A stretch of 17,861 bases of DNA from Archangiaceae bacterium (GTDB lineage: Bacteria; Myxococcota; Myxococcia; Myxococcales; Myxococcaceae). Positions within the stretch are counted from its first letter, which is position 1. Each line of letters begins with the position of its first letter. Below, one piece after another: positions 1 through 6,222 of the stretch. Location of the stretch: assembly GCA_023248915.1 (NCBI GenBank), contig JAHFDQ010000046.1, positions 1 to 17,861 of the forward strand, written 5' to 3'. A model generated the notes under the pieces. It searched no databases. It saw only the letters and a list, made by a program, of their open reading frames with translations, and was not told the origin of the DNA. The position numbers were made by a program, and so were the translations under genes.

Positions 1-1
1 T

Positions 2-1042
2 CTGCTCGCCGAGGTGCCCGAGGAGGTCGCCCGACGACGCCGGCCGGGCGCCGCGTCCCGAGCCAGCGCACGCCTCGAGGAGTGCATCGAGGTGTGCTCG
101 CGCCACCGGATGAACGTCTTCCTCCTGGGAGCCTCCGGCACGGGCAAGACGTACGTGGCGCGCGTCATCCACGAGCGCAGCGGCATGGAAGGGAACTTCG
201 TCATCGTCAATTGCGGGCGCCTCCCGCAGGACCCCGCGCAACTCACCAGCGAGCTGCTCGGACACGTCAAGGGCGCATACACGGGCGCCGATTCCGAGCG
301 GACCGGCAAGTTGCAGAGCGCCGACCAGGGGACGCTCTTCCTCGACGAGGTGGAGTCCCTCTCTCGAGCGGCGCAGGACTTCCTCTTGGATGTCCTCGAG
401 GGCTCGGGCAGCTTCGCCCCCTACGGAGCTCAGGCGAACGCCCGCTACGTGGCACCGCGCTTCCGCGTCGTCTCCGCGTCCAAGAAGGCCCTCAAGCAAA
501 GTGGACTGCGCCCCGACCTGTGCCAGCGCCTCGCCATGGGAGATCTCATCCTCCTCCCCACCCTTTCCGAGCGTCGCGAGGACATCCCCCACCTGGTGCA
601 GGCCTTCCTCGAACAGCTACGGACCGAGCAACAGATTCGGGCGGAGCTGACGGAGGATGCCCTGCGCTTCCTGGAGGAGGCCGACTGGCCGGGAGAGGTG
701 CGCGAGCTCGAGACCGCGGTAAAGGTGGTGGTGAACCGAGAGCACGCCCACCGCGCGATTGAGGGGAGTCAGCCGAAGCTCCTCGTCGTGGGCGTCAAGG
801 CGGTGAAGGCCTACTGGGAAGATCGCGCCGCCGGCTTCGGAATCGAAGAAGACACGCGCACCCCACCGACCGAGTTCAACAGCATCCCAAGTACGTTCCG
901 AAAGCGACCTACAGATCTGACCGAGGCAGACCTGCGCGAGGCTCTGACGCAGAGCGGGGGCAACAAGACGAAGGCGGCGGAGCTACTGGGAATCGCGCTG
1001 AACACGCTGAAGGGGAAGATGAAGGCGTTCGGCATGGGGTAG
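2..1042 (+). CDS. Sigma-54-dependent transcriptional activator, 5' end outside the window
   Basis: The frame is open to the window edge, so the N-terminal sensor domain and true start are probably missing; a GTG at 14 is an internal candidate. Numbered from that GTG (342 residues), the AAA+ domain shows Walker A GASGTGKT (39-46), the GAYTGA loop (87-92) that contacts sigma-54, Walker B LFLDEVE (108-114), an RPDLCQRL segment in the arginine-finger region (166-173) and the sensor II motif WPGEVREL (225-232). A linker of about 50 residues leads to a Fis-type helix-turn-helix (about 303-340, ending TKAAELLGIALNTLKGKMK). The family uses ATP hydrolysis to remodel the RNA polymerase-sigma-54 closed complex at distal enhancers. 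The intact GAYTGA argues for true sigma-54 dependence. The signal sensed and the target genes cannot be told here. It ends 60 bp before the AbiE antitoxin start; nothing else links the two. Confidence 0.93.
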   Translation: MLAEVPEEVARRRRPGAASRASARLEECIEVCSRHRMNVFLLGASGTGKTYVARVIHERSGMEGNFVIVNCGRLPQDPAQLTSELLGHVKGAYTGADSERTGKLQSADQGTLFLDEVESLSRAAQDFLLDVLEGSGSFAPYGAQANARYVAPRFRVVSASKKALKQSGLRPDLCQRLAMGDLILLPTLSERREDIPHLVQAFLEQLRTEQQIRAELTEDALRFLEEADWPGEVRELETAVKVVVNREHAHRAIEGSQPKLLVVGVKAVKAYWEDRAAGFGIEEDTRTPPTEFNSIPSTFRKRPTDLTEADLREALTQSGGNKTKAAELLGIALNTLKGKMKAFGMG

Positions 1043-1062
1043 ATGGCCCTTGCGTCACTCTG

Positions 1063-1092
1063 TTTTCACAACCTATCTATTAACGATAGGAT
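1063..1092 (+). promoter_or_regulatory. Putative AbiE promoter with embedded palindromic operator
   Basis: A possible -35 TTTTCA (1063-1068) and -10 TAGGAT (1087-1092) are 18 bp apart, each 4 of 6 to consensus. Between and overlapping them lies the inverted repeat CCTATC-N7-GATAGG (1072-1077 and 1085-1090). Transcription would start near 1099, only a few bases before the ATG at 1103. AbiEi antitoxins are known to autorepress by binding inverted repeats in their own promoters, so this is a good operator candidate. The AT-rich patch stands out in its GC-rich surroundings. Both assignments are inference. Confidence 0.5.
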
Positions 1093-1102
1093 ATGCGAAC
1101 AC

Positions 1103-1894
1103 ATGGAGCACCGGGCCAGGGACTACGTCGAGGGGTTGCTGACACGCGGGCGGCGGACGTTTACCCGCGCCGAAGCAGAACGAGCGCTCGGCGCGTCGTC
1201 GACGGGCACCTACCAGGCGCTTCGCCGGCTTCAAAAGGCCGGCTGGCTCGCGATGCCACGCCGCGGGTTCTACCTGATCGTCGATCCCGAGCACCGCCAG
1301 CTTGGCGCTCTTCCGCCGACGTCGTGGATCGACGAGCTCATGCGTTTCCACGGTGTCCCGTACTACGTCGGTCTGCTTTCGGCGGCGGCACTCCACGGTT
1401 CTGCTCACCAACAACCGCAAGAGTTCCAGGTCGTAGCCGGCGCGATTCTTCGACCGCTTACGGTCGGCCGAGTCCGTATCCGCTTCTTCTTTCGAAGAGC
1501 GATGGCGGTCGCCGTCACCGAGAAGGTCAAGACGTCGAGCGGTTACATTCCGGTCTCGACGCCCGAGATGACCGCTTACGACCTCGTTCGTTACCGGAAG
1601 GGCGCAGGGTCGATCGACCATGTCGCCACGATCATTTCCGAGTTGGCCGAGCGCCTCAACGCGAAACGGATGCTGACGATCGCGACCAAGGGCGCGGAGA
1701 TGCCTGTGGTGCAGCGACTCGGGTACCTGCTCGAGCGAACACGACACGGTGACCTTGCGGGGGACCTCTACGAGTTCGTGGAGAAGCACAAGCCCAAGAT
1801 GGTGGAGCTCGAACCCGGCAGCCCCGAGGGCGTCACCGAACGAGATCGCCGGTGGCGCATTCTCGTGAACACGACCGTCGAGGTAGAGGCTTGA
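1103..1894 (+). CDS. abiEi: AbiEi-type antitoxin of a type IV toxin-antitoxin pair
   Basis: The 263-residue product begins with a winged-helix domain (about 1-60; segment RTFTRAEAERALGAS followed by TYQALRRLQKAGWL), then the AbiEi C-terminal region with its characteristic SWIDELMRFHGVPYYVG and LSAAALHG stretch. AbiEi antitoxins repress the operon through the N-terminal domain and neutralise the partner nucleotidyltransferase through the C-terminal domain, apparently without stable complex formation in the studied systems. I chose the ATG at 1103 over an upstream in-frame ATG at 1043 because the extra 20 codons would run through the AT-rich palindromic promoter and add a non-homologous leader. 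No good Shine-Dalgarno precedes 1103, so translation may be nearly leaderless. The stop codon overlaps the toxin start. The pair is a known abortive-infection or mobile-DNA maintenance module. Confidence 0.88.
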   Translation: MEHRARDYVEGLLTRGRRTFTRAEAERALGASSTGTYQALRRLQKAGWLAMPRRGFYLIVDPEHRQLGALPPTSWIDELMRFHGVPYYVGLLSAAALHGSAHQQPQEFQVVAGAILRPLTVGRVRIRFFFRRAMAVAVTEKVKTSSGYIPVSTPEMTAYDLVRYRKGAGSIDHVATIISELAERLNAKRMLTIATKGAEMPVVQRLGYLLERTRHGDLAGDLYEFVEKHKPKMVELEPGSPEGVTERDRRWRILVNTTVEVEA

Positions 1895-2724
1895 TTCCGT
1901 CCGACCTGATCGCGGAGTGGCGCGCGCAAACTCGATGGGCCACGGACGAGCAGGTCGAGCAGGACCTGGTGCTCTCCCGCGCGCTTTCGTCCATCTTCGA
2001 GGATGCCGAGCTCGCTCGTACCCTCGCCCTGCGTGGTGGGACCGCGCTCCATAAGCTGCATTTCTCGCCGGCTCGTCGCTACTCGGAGGACATCGATCTC
2101 GTGCAACTCCAACCCGGGCCAATCGGCCCGACGTTGGATCGCTTGCGCGCCCGTCTCGATCCCTGGCTCGGCGAGCCGAGGCGGGAGCAGGGCCAAGGCG
2201 TGCGGCTCATCTATCGATTCGAGTCCGAGATCCCACCGGTGGTTCGGCTCAAGCTGAAGGTCGAGACCAACACCAGGGAGCACTTCATGGTTCGTGGCAC
2301 AACAACGCGCGCCTTCGCCGTGGATTCTCGCTGGTGGAGGGGAGCCGCCGAGATCACGACGTTCCAGATCGAGGAGCTACTCGGAACGAAGCTCCGGGCC
2401 CTCTATCAGCGGAAGAAGGGACGCGATCTCTACGACCTCTGCGTCGCCCTCGAAGCAGGCATCGCGGCGAAGTCGATCGTGGCGGTCTTCCGCGCCTACA
2501 TGAAGAAGGAGGGACATGCCATCACGCGCGCGATCTTCGAAGAGAACTTGGCCGGCAAGACGAGGCTGCCGGCGTTCGTCGAGGACGTCCCGAAGCTGCT
2601 TCCACCAGGCGTGACGTTCGACGTCCGGGCAGGGGTCGAGCGCGTACAAGGGGAGATAGTCGCGCTTCTACCCGGTGACTCGTGGAAGGGCGGCGGCGGC
2701 TCGCCACGAAAGCCGCGACAGTGA
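1891..2724 (+). CDS. abiEii: AbiEii-type nucleotidyltransferase toxin
   Basis: The 277-residue product carries the DNA-polymerase-beta-like nucleotidyltransferase fold of AbiEii/AbiGii toxins: motif I RGGTALHK (48-55) followed by SEDIDL (65-70) with catalytic Asp67 and Asp69; LKLKVE near 120-125; and the C-terminal signature KKGRDLYDL (about 175-183). Members are bacteriostatic; AbiEii binds GTP, and relatives add nucleotides to tRNA 3' ends. The start is the TTG at 1891: it overlaps the antitoxin stop as TTGA, has GAGG seven bases upstream, and yields IPSDLIAEWRAQTRW, the conserved family beginning. A GTG at 1852 would add 13 residues of antitoxin-overlapping sequence. Translation is probably coupled to the antitoxin, with TTG keeping toxin yield low. 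All catalytic residues I can recognise are present, so the toxin should be active. Confidence 0.9.
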   Translation: MIPSDLIAEWRAQTRWATDEQVEQDLVLSRALSSIFEDAELARTLALRGGTALHKLHFSPARRYSEDIDLVQLQPGPIGPTLDRLRARLDPWLGEPRREQGQGVRLIYRFESEIPPVVRLKLKVETNTREHFMVRGTTTRAFAVDSRWWRGAAEITTFQIEELLGTKLRALYQRKKGRDLYDLCVALEAGIAAKSIVAVFRAYMKKEGHAITRAIFEENLAGKTRLPAFVEDVPKLLPPGVTFDVRAGVERVQGEIVALLPGDSWKGGGGSPRKPRQ

Positions 2725-2795
2725 ACGGCGCCAGGACGACCTGGATCAACGTCGACAACGATCGCACCTCCCATGGCTAGGCTCGTCCTGGGTCC

Positions 2796-3542
2796 GTGAC
2801 AAACTGTCGCCCAACACTCCTGTGGGGGCTCCACTTGCAACTCACAGATTGGGCCGTTGTAGTTGCGGTTTCGGTTGTTGCGATAATCGCCATCGAGAAG
2901 GCGGGGGCAGCCCGAAGAATGAAACGCACGGCGTCGAGGTTGCGTGAGGCGGAGAGGGCACAGGCTGAACTCATCGCCTCAGGGCATGCTGACATCGGGG
3001 TGACGCTCGACATCGAGATGCTGCGTTGGGTGACCATTGGCGCATCCCGGCTCTCGGTGTTGACGCTCCTGCACGCGCCGCCGCAATCTACATGGGAGTG
3101 GGATGGGGTTGACCGCAGCGGACGAGAGTTCGGGCAGCAGCTCCGTTGGCTCGGATTGGAGTGGACCCTCCAATTCGAGTTCGACGCCAGCGACAGCCTC
3201 GTTGAGCTTTCGCTCTACGAGGGGCGCGGGCTTGCGTCTTGGCACCAACTCCGGGGCTTTCTGGACCGGATCAAGAACGCGGTGCCGGTGCCGTTTCCCT
3301 CCATGTCCGACACCGACGAGTCGGTTTCTGAGTGGTCTGCGCCGAAGCAGCTTCCTGCGCATTTTGGAGTGAGCCCCGAGCAGGTCGAGGACATCAACGT
3401 CCGCGCCCTTGAAGCGGCCTGGGGGTGGGACCGCAGTCGCCGCTGCCGGTCGTGTCGCCGAATCCAATTCGCGCCCAAGGTCTGGATAGACCTCAGCCAG
3501 GATCCCATGGGCACCTCCTTCAAGCTAAGGTCAGCGAAGTGA
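2796..3542 (+). CDS. Hypothetical single-pass membrane protein
   Basis: I do not recognise this 248-residue protein. Read from the GTG at 2796, it has one hydrophobic segment (about 17-35, WAVVVAVSVVAIIAIEKAG), a basic and helical charged stretch (about 40-60), then a soluble domain with several Trp residues and a C-terminal CRSC motif (217-220) in an Arg-rich context that could bind a metal or form a disulfide. The hydrophobic segment near the N terminus suggests an anchor with the bulk of the protein in the cytoplasm, because the positive residues follow the helix. A TTG at 2835 with GGGGG about 8 bp upstream would give a tidier 235-residue protein starting just before the helix, and may be the real start. 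It lies 71 bp after the AbiE toxin on the same strand and could be read from the same transcript. No function is proposed. Confidence 0.6.
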   Translation: MTNCRPTLLWGLHLQLTDWAVVVAVSVVAIIAIEKAGAARRMKRTASRLREAERAQAELIASGHADIGVTLDIEMLRWVTIGASRLSVLTLLHAPPQSTWEWDGVDRSGREFGQQLRWLGLEWTLQFEFDASDSLVELSLYEGRGLASWHQLRGFLDRIKNAVPVPFPSMSDTDESVSEWSAPKQLPAHFGVSPEQVEDINVRALEAAWGWDRSRRCRSCRRIQFAPKVWIDLSQDPMGTSFKLRSAK

Positions 3543-3783
3543 TCGCGACCTGGGCGCCCGCGCCTCCGCATCCCCGCCCCACTCTGCTGCGAAGGGCGGG
3601 CAATCGCGCCGCAGCCCAAGAGAGCAGCATCGGCACTGCGTCCGCTAACTCTTGCCCAGGGCATCCTGACGATGCGGGAGCAACATCGTCGACATGACAG
3701 CTTCGGTCCCGTCACGCACGACGACTGAGGTCGCGCCGAGCACCACCAACAGCTCCTTCCGATCCGTCCACTGGAGTGAAGCA
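3543..3783. other. Gene-free spacer before the DUF2442 gene
   Basis: This 241-bp stretch separates two + strand genes. I see no convincing gene, terminator or repeat in it. A frame open from 3694 into the DUF2442 gene encodes only a Ser/Thr-rich leader unlike the family. The partner DUF4160 gene, often found beside DUF2442, is not present here. Confidence 0.5.
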
Positions 3784-4050
3784 ATGGCACGCTTGATAAG
3801 AGTGCAGGCGCAGCGCGGGTATCGGCTTACTTTGGAATTCTCCGACGGATTGTCCGGCGAGGTCGACGTCTCTGAACGCCTGTTCGGCCCAGTGTTCGAG
3901 CCACTTCGAGATGAAACCTATTTTGCCCGCGTGTCCCTCGACGAGTATGGAGTGCCTTGCTGGCCGAATGGCGCGGACCTCGCGCCAGACGGACTTTACG
4001 AGCGGCTCCGGCTGGCGAGGGCCGCCGGCGCGGTGCCGCCGGCGCATTGA
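3784..4050 (+). CDS. DUF2442 domain protein
   Basis: This small protein (88 residues) matches DUF2442 over nearly its whole length: GYRLTLEFSDGLSGEVDVS near the N terminus, then PVFEPLRDETYFARVSLDEYG and the signature CWPNGADLAPDGLYERL. The start is the ATG at 3784, preceded by GGAG seven bases upstream; a longer reading from 3694 would add 30 non-conserved residues. Family members are small proteins often encoded next to a DUF4160 protein in what looks like a toxin-antitoxin-type pair, but their biochemical role is not firmly established as far as I know. Here no DUF4160 gene is adjacent, so it is either an orphan or acts with something elsewhere. The short Ala/Pro-rich tail (about 78-88) is not conserved. 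Domain assignment is confident; function is unknown. Confidence 0.82.
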   Translation: MARLIRVQAQRGYRLTLEFSDGLSGEVDVSERLFGPVFEPLRDETYFARVSLDEYGVPCWPNGADLAPDGLYERLRLARAAGAVPPAH

Positions 4051-4118
4051 GCCCTCTTCCGTTGTGCGCGGGTGCGCGCCCAAGCTACCTTCCGCCCCAC
4101 TCGCTCGAGGGAGGAAAC

Positions 4119-4529
4119 ATGCCGATACACGGAATTCGACCTGCTGCCCATCGCCCGGCGCCATCCACGAAGGCTGGCCCGTCGGTCAAGACAATCCAGG
4201 ACTTCGCTTCTTCGAACGGCATGTTCGACGACTGGAAGGGCTTCAAGCCCTCGGCCAAGTCCGCGCTCCAGGGCGAGGCGCTGGCCAAGTTCAAGCTCCT
4301 GGCCGCGAAGACGGACAGCTGGAGCGGCCAGAAGAATGACCCGAAGGTCTTCACCGCGACGGTCGGCGGCGTGAAGACCTCGTGGGTCACGGTGGAGAAT
4401 GAGCACGGCGACCAGGCCTATGTCTTTGATGCCCACGGCCGGCCTCTCGCCTCGGGCTTCATGCCCGAGACGGGCGACGACTTTCACTGGGTGAAGGGCT
4501 TCTCGATACCGGACTACGTCAATCAGTAG
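4119..4529 (+). CDS. Hypothetical protein, 136 residues
   Basis: I do not recognise a family. The start is well fixed: ATG at 4119 follows a strong purine-rich Shine-Dalgarno (GAGGGAGGAAAC, 4107-4118). The product has a Pro/His-rich disordered-looking first 25 residues, a helical Lys/Ala-rich middle (about 42-66), and a likely beta region (KVFTATVGGVKTSWVTV, then QAYVFDAHGRPLASGF) ending DYVNQ. There is no signal peptide or membrane segment and no cysteine. The beta region with its DAHGRPLASG turn is reminiscent of small binding or inhibitor domains, but this is only an impression. Its last six codons, including the TAG stop, are part of a 26-bp direct repeat found again 1685 bp downstream at the 3' end of pbpC, so its tail sits on an insertion boundary and might itself have been shaped by the insertion. 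Confidence 0.75.
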   Translation: MPIHGIRPAAHRPAPSTKAGPSVKTIQDFASSNGMFDDWKGFKPSAKSALQGEALAKFKLLAAKTDSWSGQKNDPKVFTATVGGVKTSWVTVENEHGDQAYVFDAHGRPLASGFMPETGDDFHWVKGFSIPDYVNQ

Positions 4530-4537
4530 GCGGTCCG
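4512..4537 (+). repeat. Left copy of 26-bp direct repeat flanking the ATPase gene
   Basis: The repeat begins GACTACGTCAATCAGTAG and ends CGGTCCG. It matches 6197-6222 at 25 of 26 positions (G here, A there, at repeat position 19). It includes the last codons and TAG stop of the 136-residue gene. On the other strand it also carries a copy of the pbpC tail (Arg-Thr-Ala-Tyr-stop against Arg-Thr-Val-Tyr-stop in the real gene). Confidence 0.9.
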
Positions 4538-4594
4538 GCGGCGAAGCCGACGCCCCACCAGCCCCACGAGGGGCCTCACCCTGCCGGCCGACCT

Positions 4595-4620
4595 GACACG
4601 TGGCATGTTTGCCACGTGTC
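4595..4620. promoter_or_regulatory. Perfect palindrome upstream of the ATPase promoter
   Basis: Arms GACACGTGGCA (4595-4605) and TGCCACGTGTC (4610-4620) are exact reverse complements around a 4-base loop TGTT. With one G-T wobble and one more G-C pair the stem reaches 13 bp. It ends 4 bp before the likely -35 box of the ATPase gene, where a dimeric regulator could act as activator or repressor. There is no T tract on either side, so a terminator is less likely. No regulator gene lies inside the insertion. Confidence 0.7.
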
Positions 4621-4624
4621 GGAC

Positions 4625-4653
4625 TTGCCAGGTGAAAGCCGGGGCTCTATCGT
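4625..4653 (+). promoter_or_regulatory. Putative promoter giving leaderless ATPase mRNA
   Basis: TTGCCA (4625-4630; 5 of 6 to the -35 consensus) and TATCGT (4648-4653; 4 of 6 to the -10 consensus) are separated by exactly 17 bp. The expected start of transcription, about 7 bases after the -10, is at or next to the A of the ATG at 4660. No Shine-Dalgarno precedes that ATG, which fits a leaderless transcript. Confidence 0.6.
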
Positions 4654-4659
4654 CCCGGC

Positions 4660-6198
4660 ATGTTTCACACCAGCACTCCGGCCATCGAAACCGCGTTCTT
4701 CGATCGCGCCCTCGAGCTCGCCCGGCTCGAAGACTCGGTGAAAAGCCTTCGCGCAGGCAGCCCGCGGTGGATGGCGGTCTTGGGCAGCCGGAAGATCGGC
4801 AAGACCAGCCTGCTGCTCGAGTTGGCGCGGCGGACTCATCAAGGGGTGCTGTTCACGGTCATCGACTCATTCGAGGACCGGCCTCTGTCGCTGGTCATCT
4901 TCAGGCGGTTCGCGGTGCGGGTGGTCGACGCGTTCTTCTCACGCGACCTCGGGGTCTCCCTCGAAGCCCTCGTCGGATCACCCGATGAATACAAGGCCAC
5001 CCTGCTCGGAGCCGAGGGCTTCTCGCGGCTTCCGAAGGAGCTGCGGGTGGACCTCTTGCGGCTTCCCGATGCGCCGCCGGACCTTCGCCTCGCCGAGACG
5101 GCCCTGGGACTGGCCGAGCGGCTGGCGATCGCGTTTGACAAGCGCTGCGTCGTCGCCTGGGACGAGTTTCAAGAGCTCGCCTCGCTTCGTTCCAAGGGGG
5201 TAGGCGACGTGCTCTCGCTGGCCCGCGCGGTGTGGCAGAAGCACTCGCGCACCTCGTACATCATCTGCGGGTCAGAGCGCAGCATGCTGCGCGATCTGGT
5301 CACGAACGAGCACTCGCCGTTCTTCCAGCACTTCGCCCTCATGGAAGTGGGCCCGATGGCCGAGGCCGACGCCGTGTCGATGGTGCGGCGGTCGGCTCCG
5401 GCCGATCGACCCATCCCGGTCGCCATCGCGCGCCAGGCGGCGCAGGTTCTCGGCGGCCATCCCTTCTACCTTCAGCTCTTCGGAGAGACTCTGACGGCGA
5501 CGCAGCCGCCCTACGACGCGGCGGCGGCCCGGCAGGTCTTTTCCGAGCTGCTCTTCAGCCGAACGGGGCGGCTCTCGCTGTTCTTCGTCAACGAGCTCGA
5601 GAAACTCGTCGGACGCGCCTCGACGCTCATGTCGGTTCTCGAGGCACTGGCCGAGGGGCCCCAGCGTCTGACGGCAATCGCCACGGCCATCGGCGCCCCG
5701 TCCGGCTCGACCGTCCGCTACCTGGAACGGCTCGGCGACGCAGTGCTGCATCGGGAGGACGGCACCTACGAGCTCTCCGACCCGGTCTTTGGCCTCTGGC
5801 TTCGCTGGCGCAAACCCGGGGGCACGATCGTCCCGATGTCCGTGGTGGGTGACGAAGCCGAGCTCGAGGTCGCCAAGCAGCTCGCCGAGATGGGCTTCGA
5901 GCTGGTCTATCAGTCCCGCGCCTCACGCGGCGCGTTCGATCTACTCGGCATTCGCGACGGCGCTCAGCTTGGAATTCAGGTCAAGCGATCGGCGCTGCCC
6001 CTGCGGTTCACGAAGGCCCAGTGGCATCGGCTTCAGGCGGATGCGAAGCGGCTCGGTTGGCGCTTCGTCATCGCGGCTGTGGCGCCTCCGCCCGAGGGCG
6101 GCGTGACGTTTCTGTCACCCCGCCACGCCAGAATCTCCAAGACGGTGACTCTCGATTCGCGTGCGCGCGTCGAGAACCTGCTCGACTGGATGGGCTGA
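4660..6198 (+). CDS. STAND/archaeal-type ATPase with C-terminal PD-(D/E)XK nuclease-like domain
   Basis: The 512-residue protein has three parts. The first is a P-loop ATPase with Walker A GSRKIGKT (42-49), Walker B VVAWDEFQEL (164-173; Asp168, Glu169) and a sensor-like IICGSERSML (201-210). The second is a winged helix (about 320-385) ending YELSDPVFGLWLRWR, typical of archaeal ATPase/DUF234 proteins. The third is a restriction-endonuclease-like domain (about 397-475) with Glu402, Asp427 in FDLLG, and QVK at 440-442. The D-x12-QxK spacing resembles Mrr and archaeal Hjc-type nucleases, so the catalytic residues appear present. A cytoplasmic NTP-regulated DNA nuclease is inferred; a defence role is plausible but unproven. 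The gene nearly fills the segment between two 26-bp direct repeats, and its TGA stop uses the first two bases of the right copy. It lacks a Shine-Dalgarno and appears leaderless. The exact protein name is uncertain. Confidence 0.85.
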   Translation: MFHTSTPAIETAFFDRALELARLEDSVKSLRAGSPRWMAVLGSRKIGKTSLLLELARRTHQGVLFTVIDSFEDRPLSLVIFRRFAVRVVDAFFSRDLGVSLEALVGSPDEYKATLLGAEGFSRLPKELRVDLLRLPDAPPDLRLAETALGLAERLAIAFDKRCVVAWDEFQELASLRSKGVGDVLSLARAVWQKHSRTSYIICGSERSMLRDLVTNEHSPFFQHFALMEVGPMAEADAVSMVRRSAPADRPIPVAIARQAAQVLGGHPFYLQLFGETLTATQPPYDAAAARQVFSELLFSRTGRLSLFFVNELEKLVGRASTLMSVLEALAEGPQRLTAIATAIGAPSGSTVRYLERLGDAVLHREDGTYELSDPVFGLWLRWRKPGGTIVPMSVVGDEAELEVAKQLAEMGFELVYQSRASRGAFDLLGIRDGAQLGIQVKRSALPLRFTKAQWHRLQADAKRLGWRFVIAAVAPPPEGGVTFLSPRHARISKTVTLDSRARVENLLDWMG

Positions 6199-6222
6199 CT
6201 ACGTCAATCAGTAGACGGTCCG
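6197..6222 (+). repeat. Right copy of 26-bp direct repeat
   Basis: This copy overlaps three things: the last two bases of the ATPase stop codon, the last four codons and stop of pbpC on the minus strand (6208-6222), and a silent copy of the 136-residue gene's tail (Asp-Tyr-Val-Asn-Gln-stop). One mismatch to 4512-4537. Confidence 0.9.

Larger units (their letters stand above)
4512..6222 (+). mobile_element. Putative single-gene insertion bounded by 26-bp direct repeats
   Basis: The unit (one repeat plus the unique part, 1685 bp) contains one gene, its promoter and its palindrome, and no integrase, transposase or obvious terminal inverted repeats. A 26-bp duplication is longer than the usual target duplication of transposons and resembles an attachment-site core. 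Excision in silico would leave the 136-residue gene and pbpC convergent, overlapping by 7 bp, with both 3' ends intact. The recombinase would have to act in trans or have been lost. Homologous or illegitimate recombination is an alternative. The repeats are seen directly; mobility is inferred. Confidence 0.6.

Noticed and set aside
1043..1102. Upstream ATG as the antitoxin start
   Set aside because: The added 20 codons run through the AT-rich palindromic promoter and do not resemble the family's N terminus.
4561..4574. Small hairpin GCCCC-ACGA-GGGGC as a terminator
   Set aside because: The stem is only 5 bp with no T tract; common by chance at this GC content.
4595..4620. Intrinsic terminator for the 136-residue gene, or a sigma-54 promoter (TGGCATGTTTGC)
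   Set aside because: No T tract follows the hairpin. The GG-to-GC spacing is 7 bases instead of the required 10. Its place next to a good -35 fits a regulatory site better.
4512..6222. Classical insertion sequence or composite transposon
   Set aside because: No transposase, no terminal inverted repeats inside the direct repeats, and 26 bp is too long for usual target duplications.
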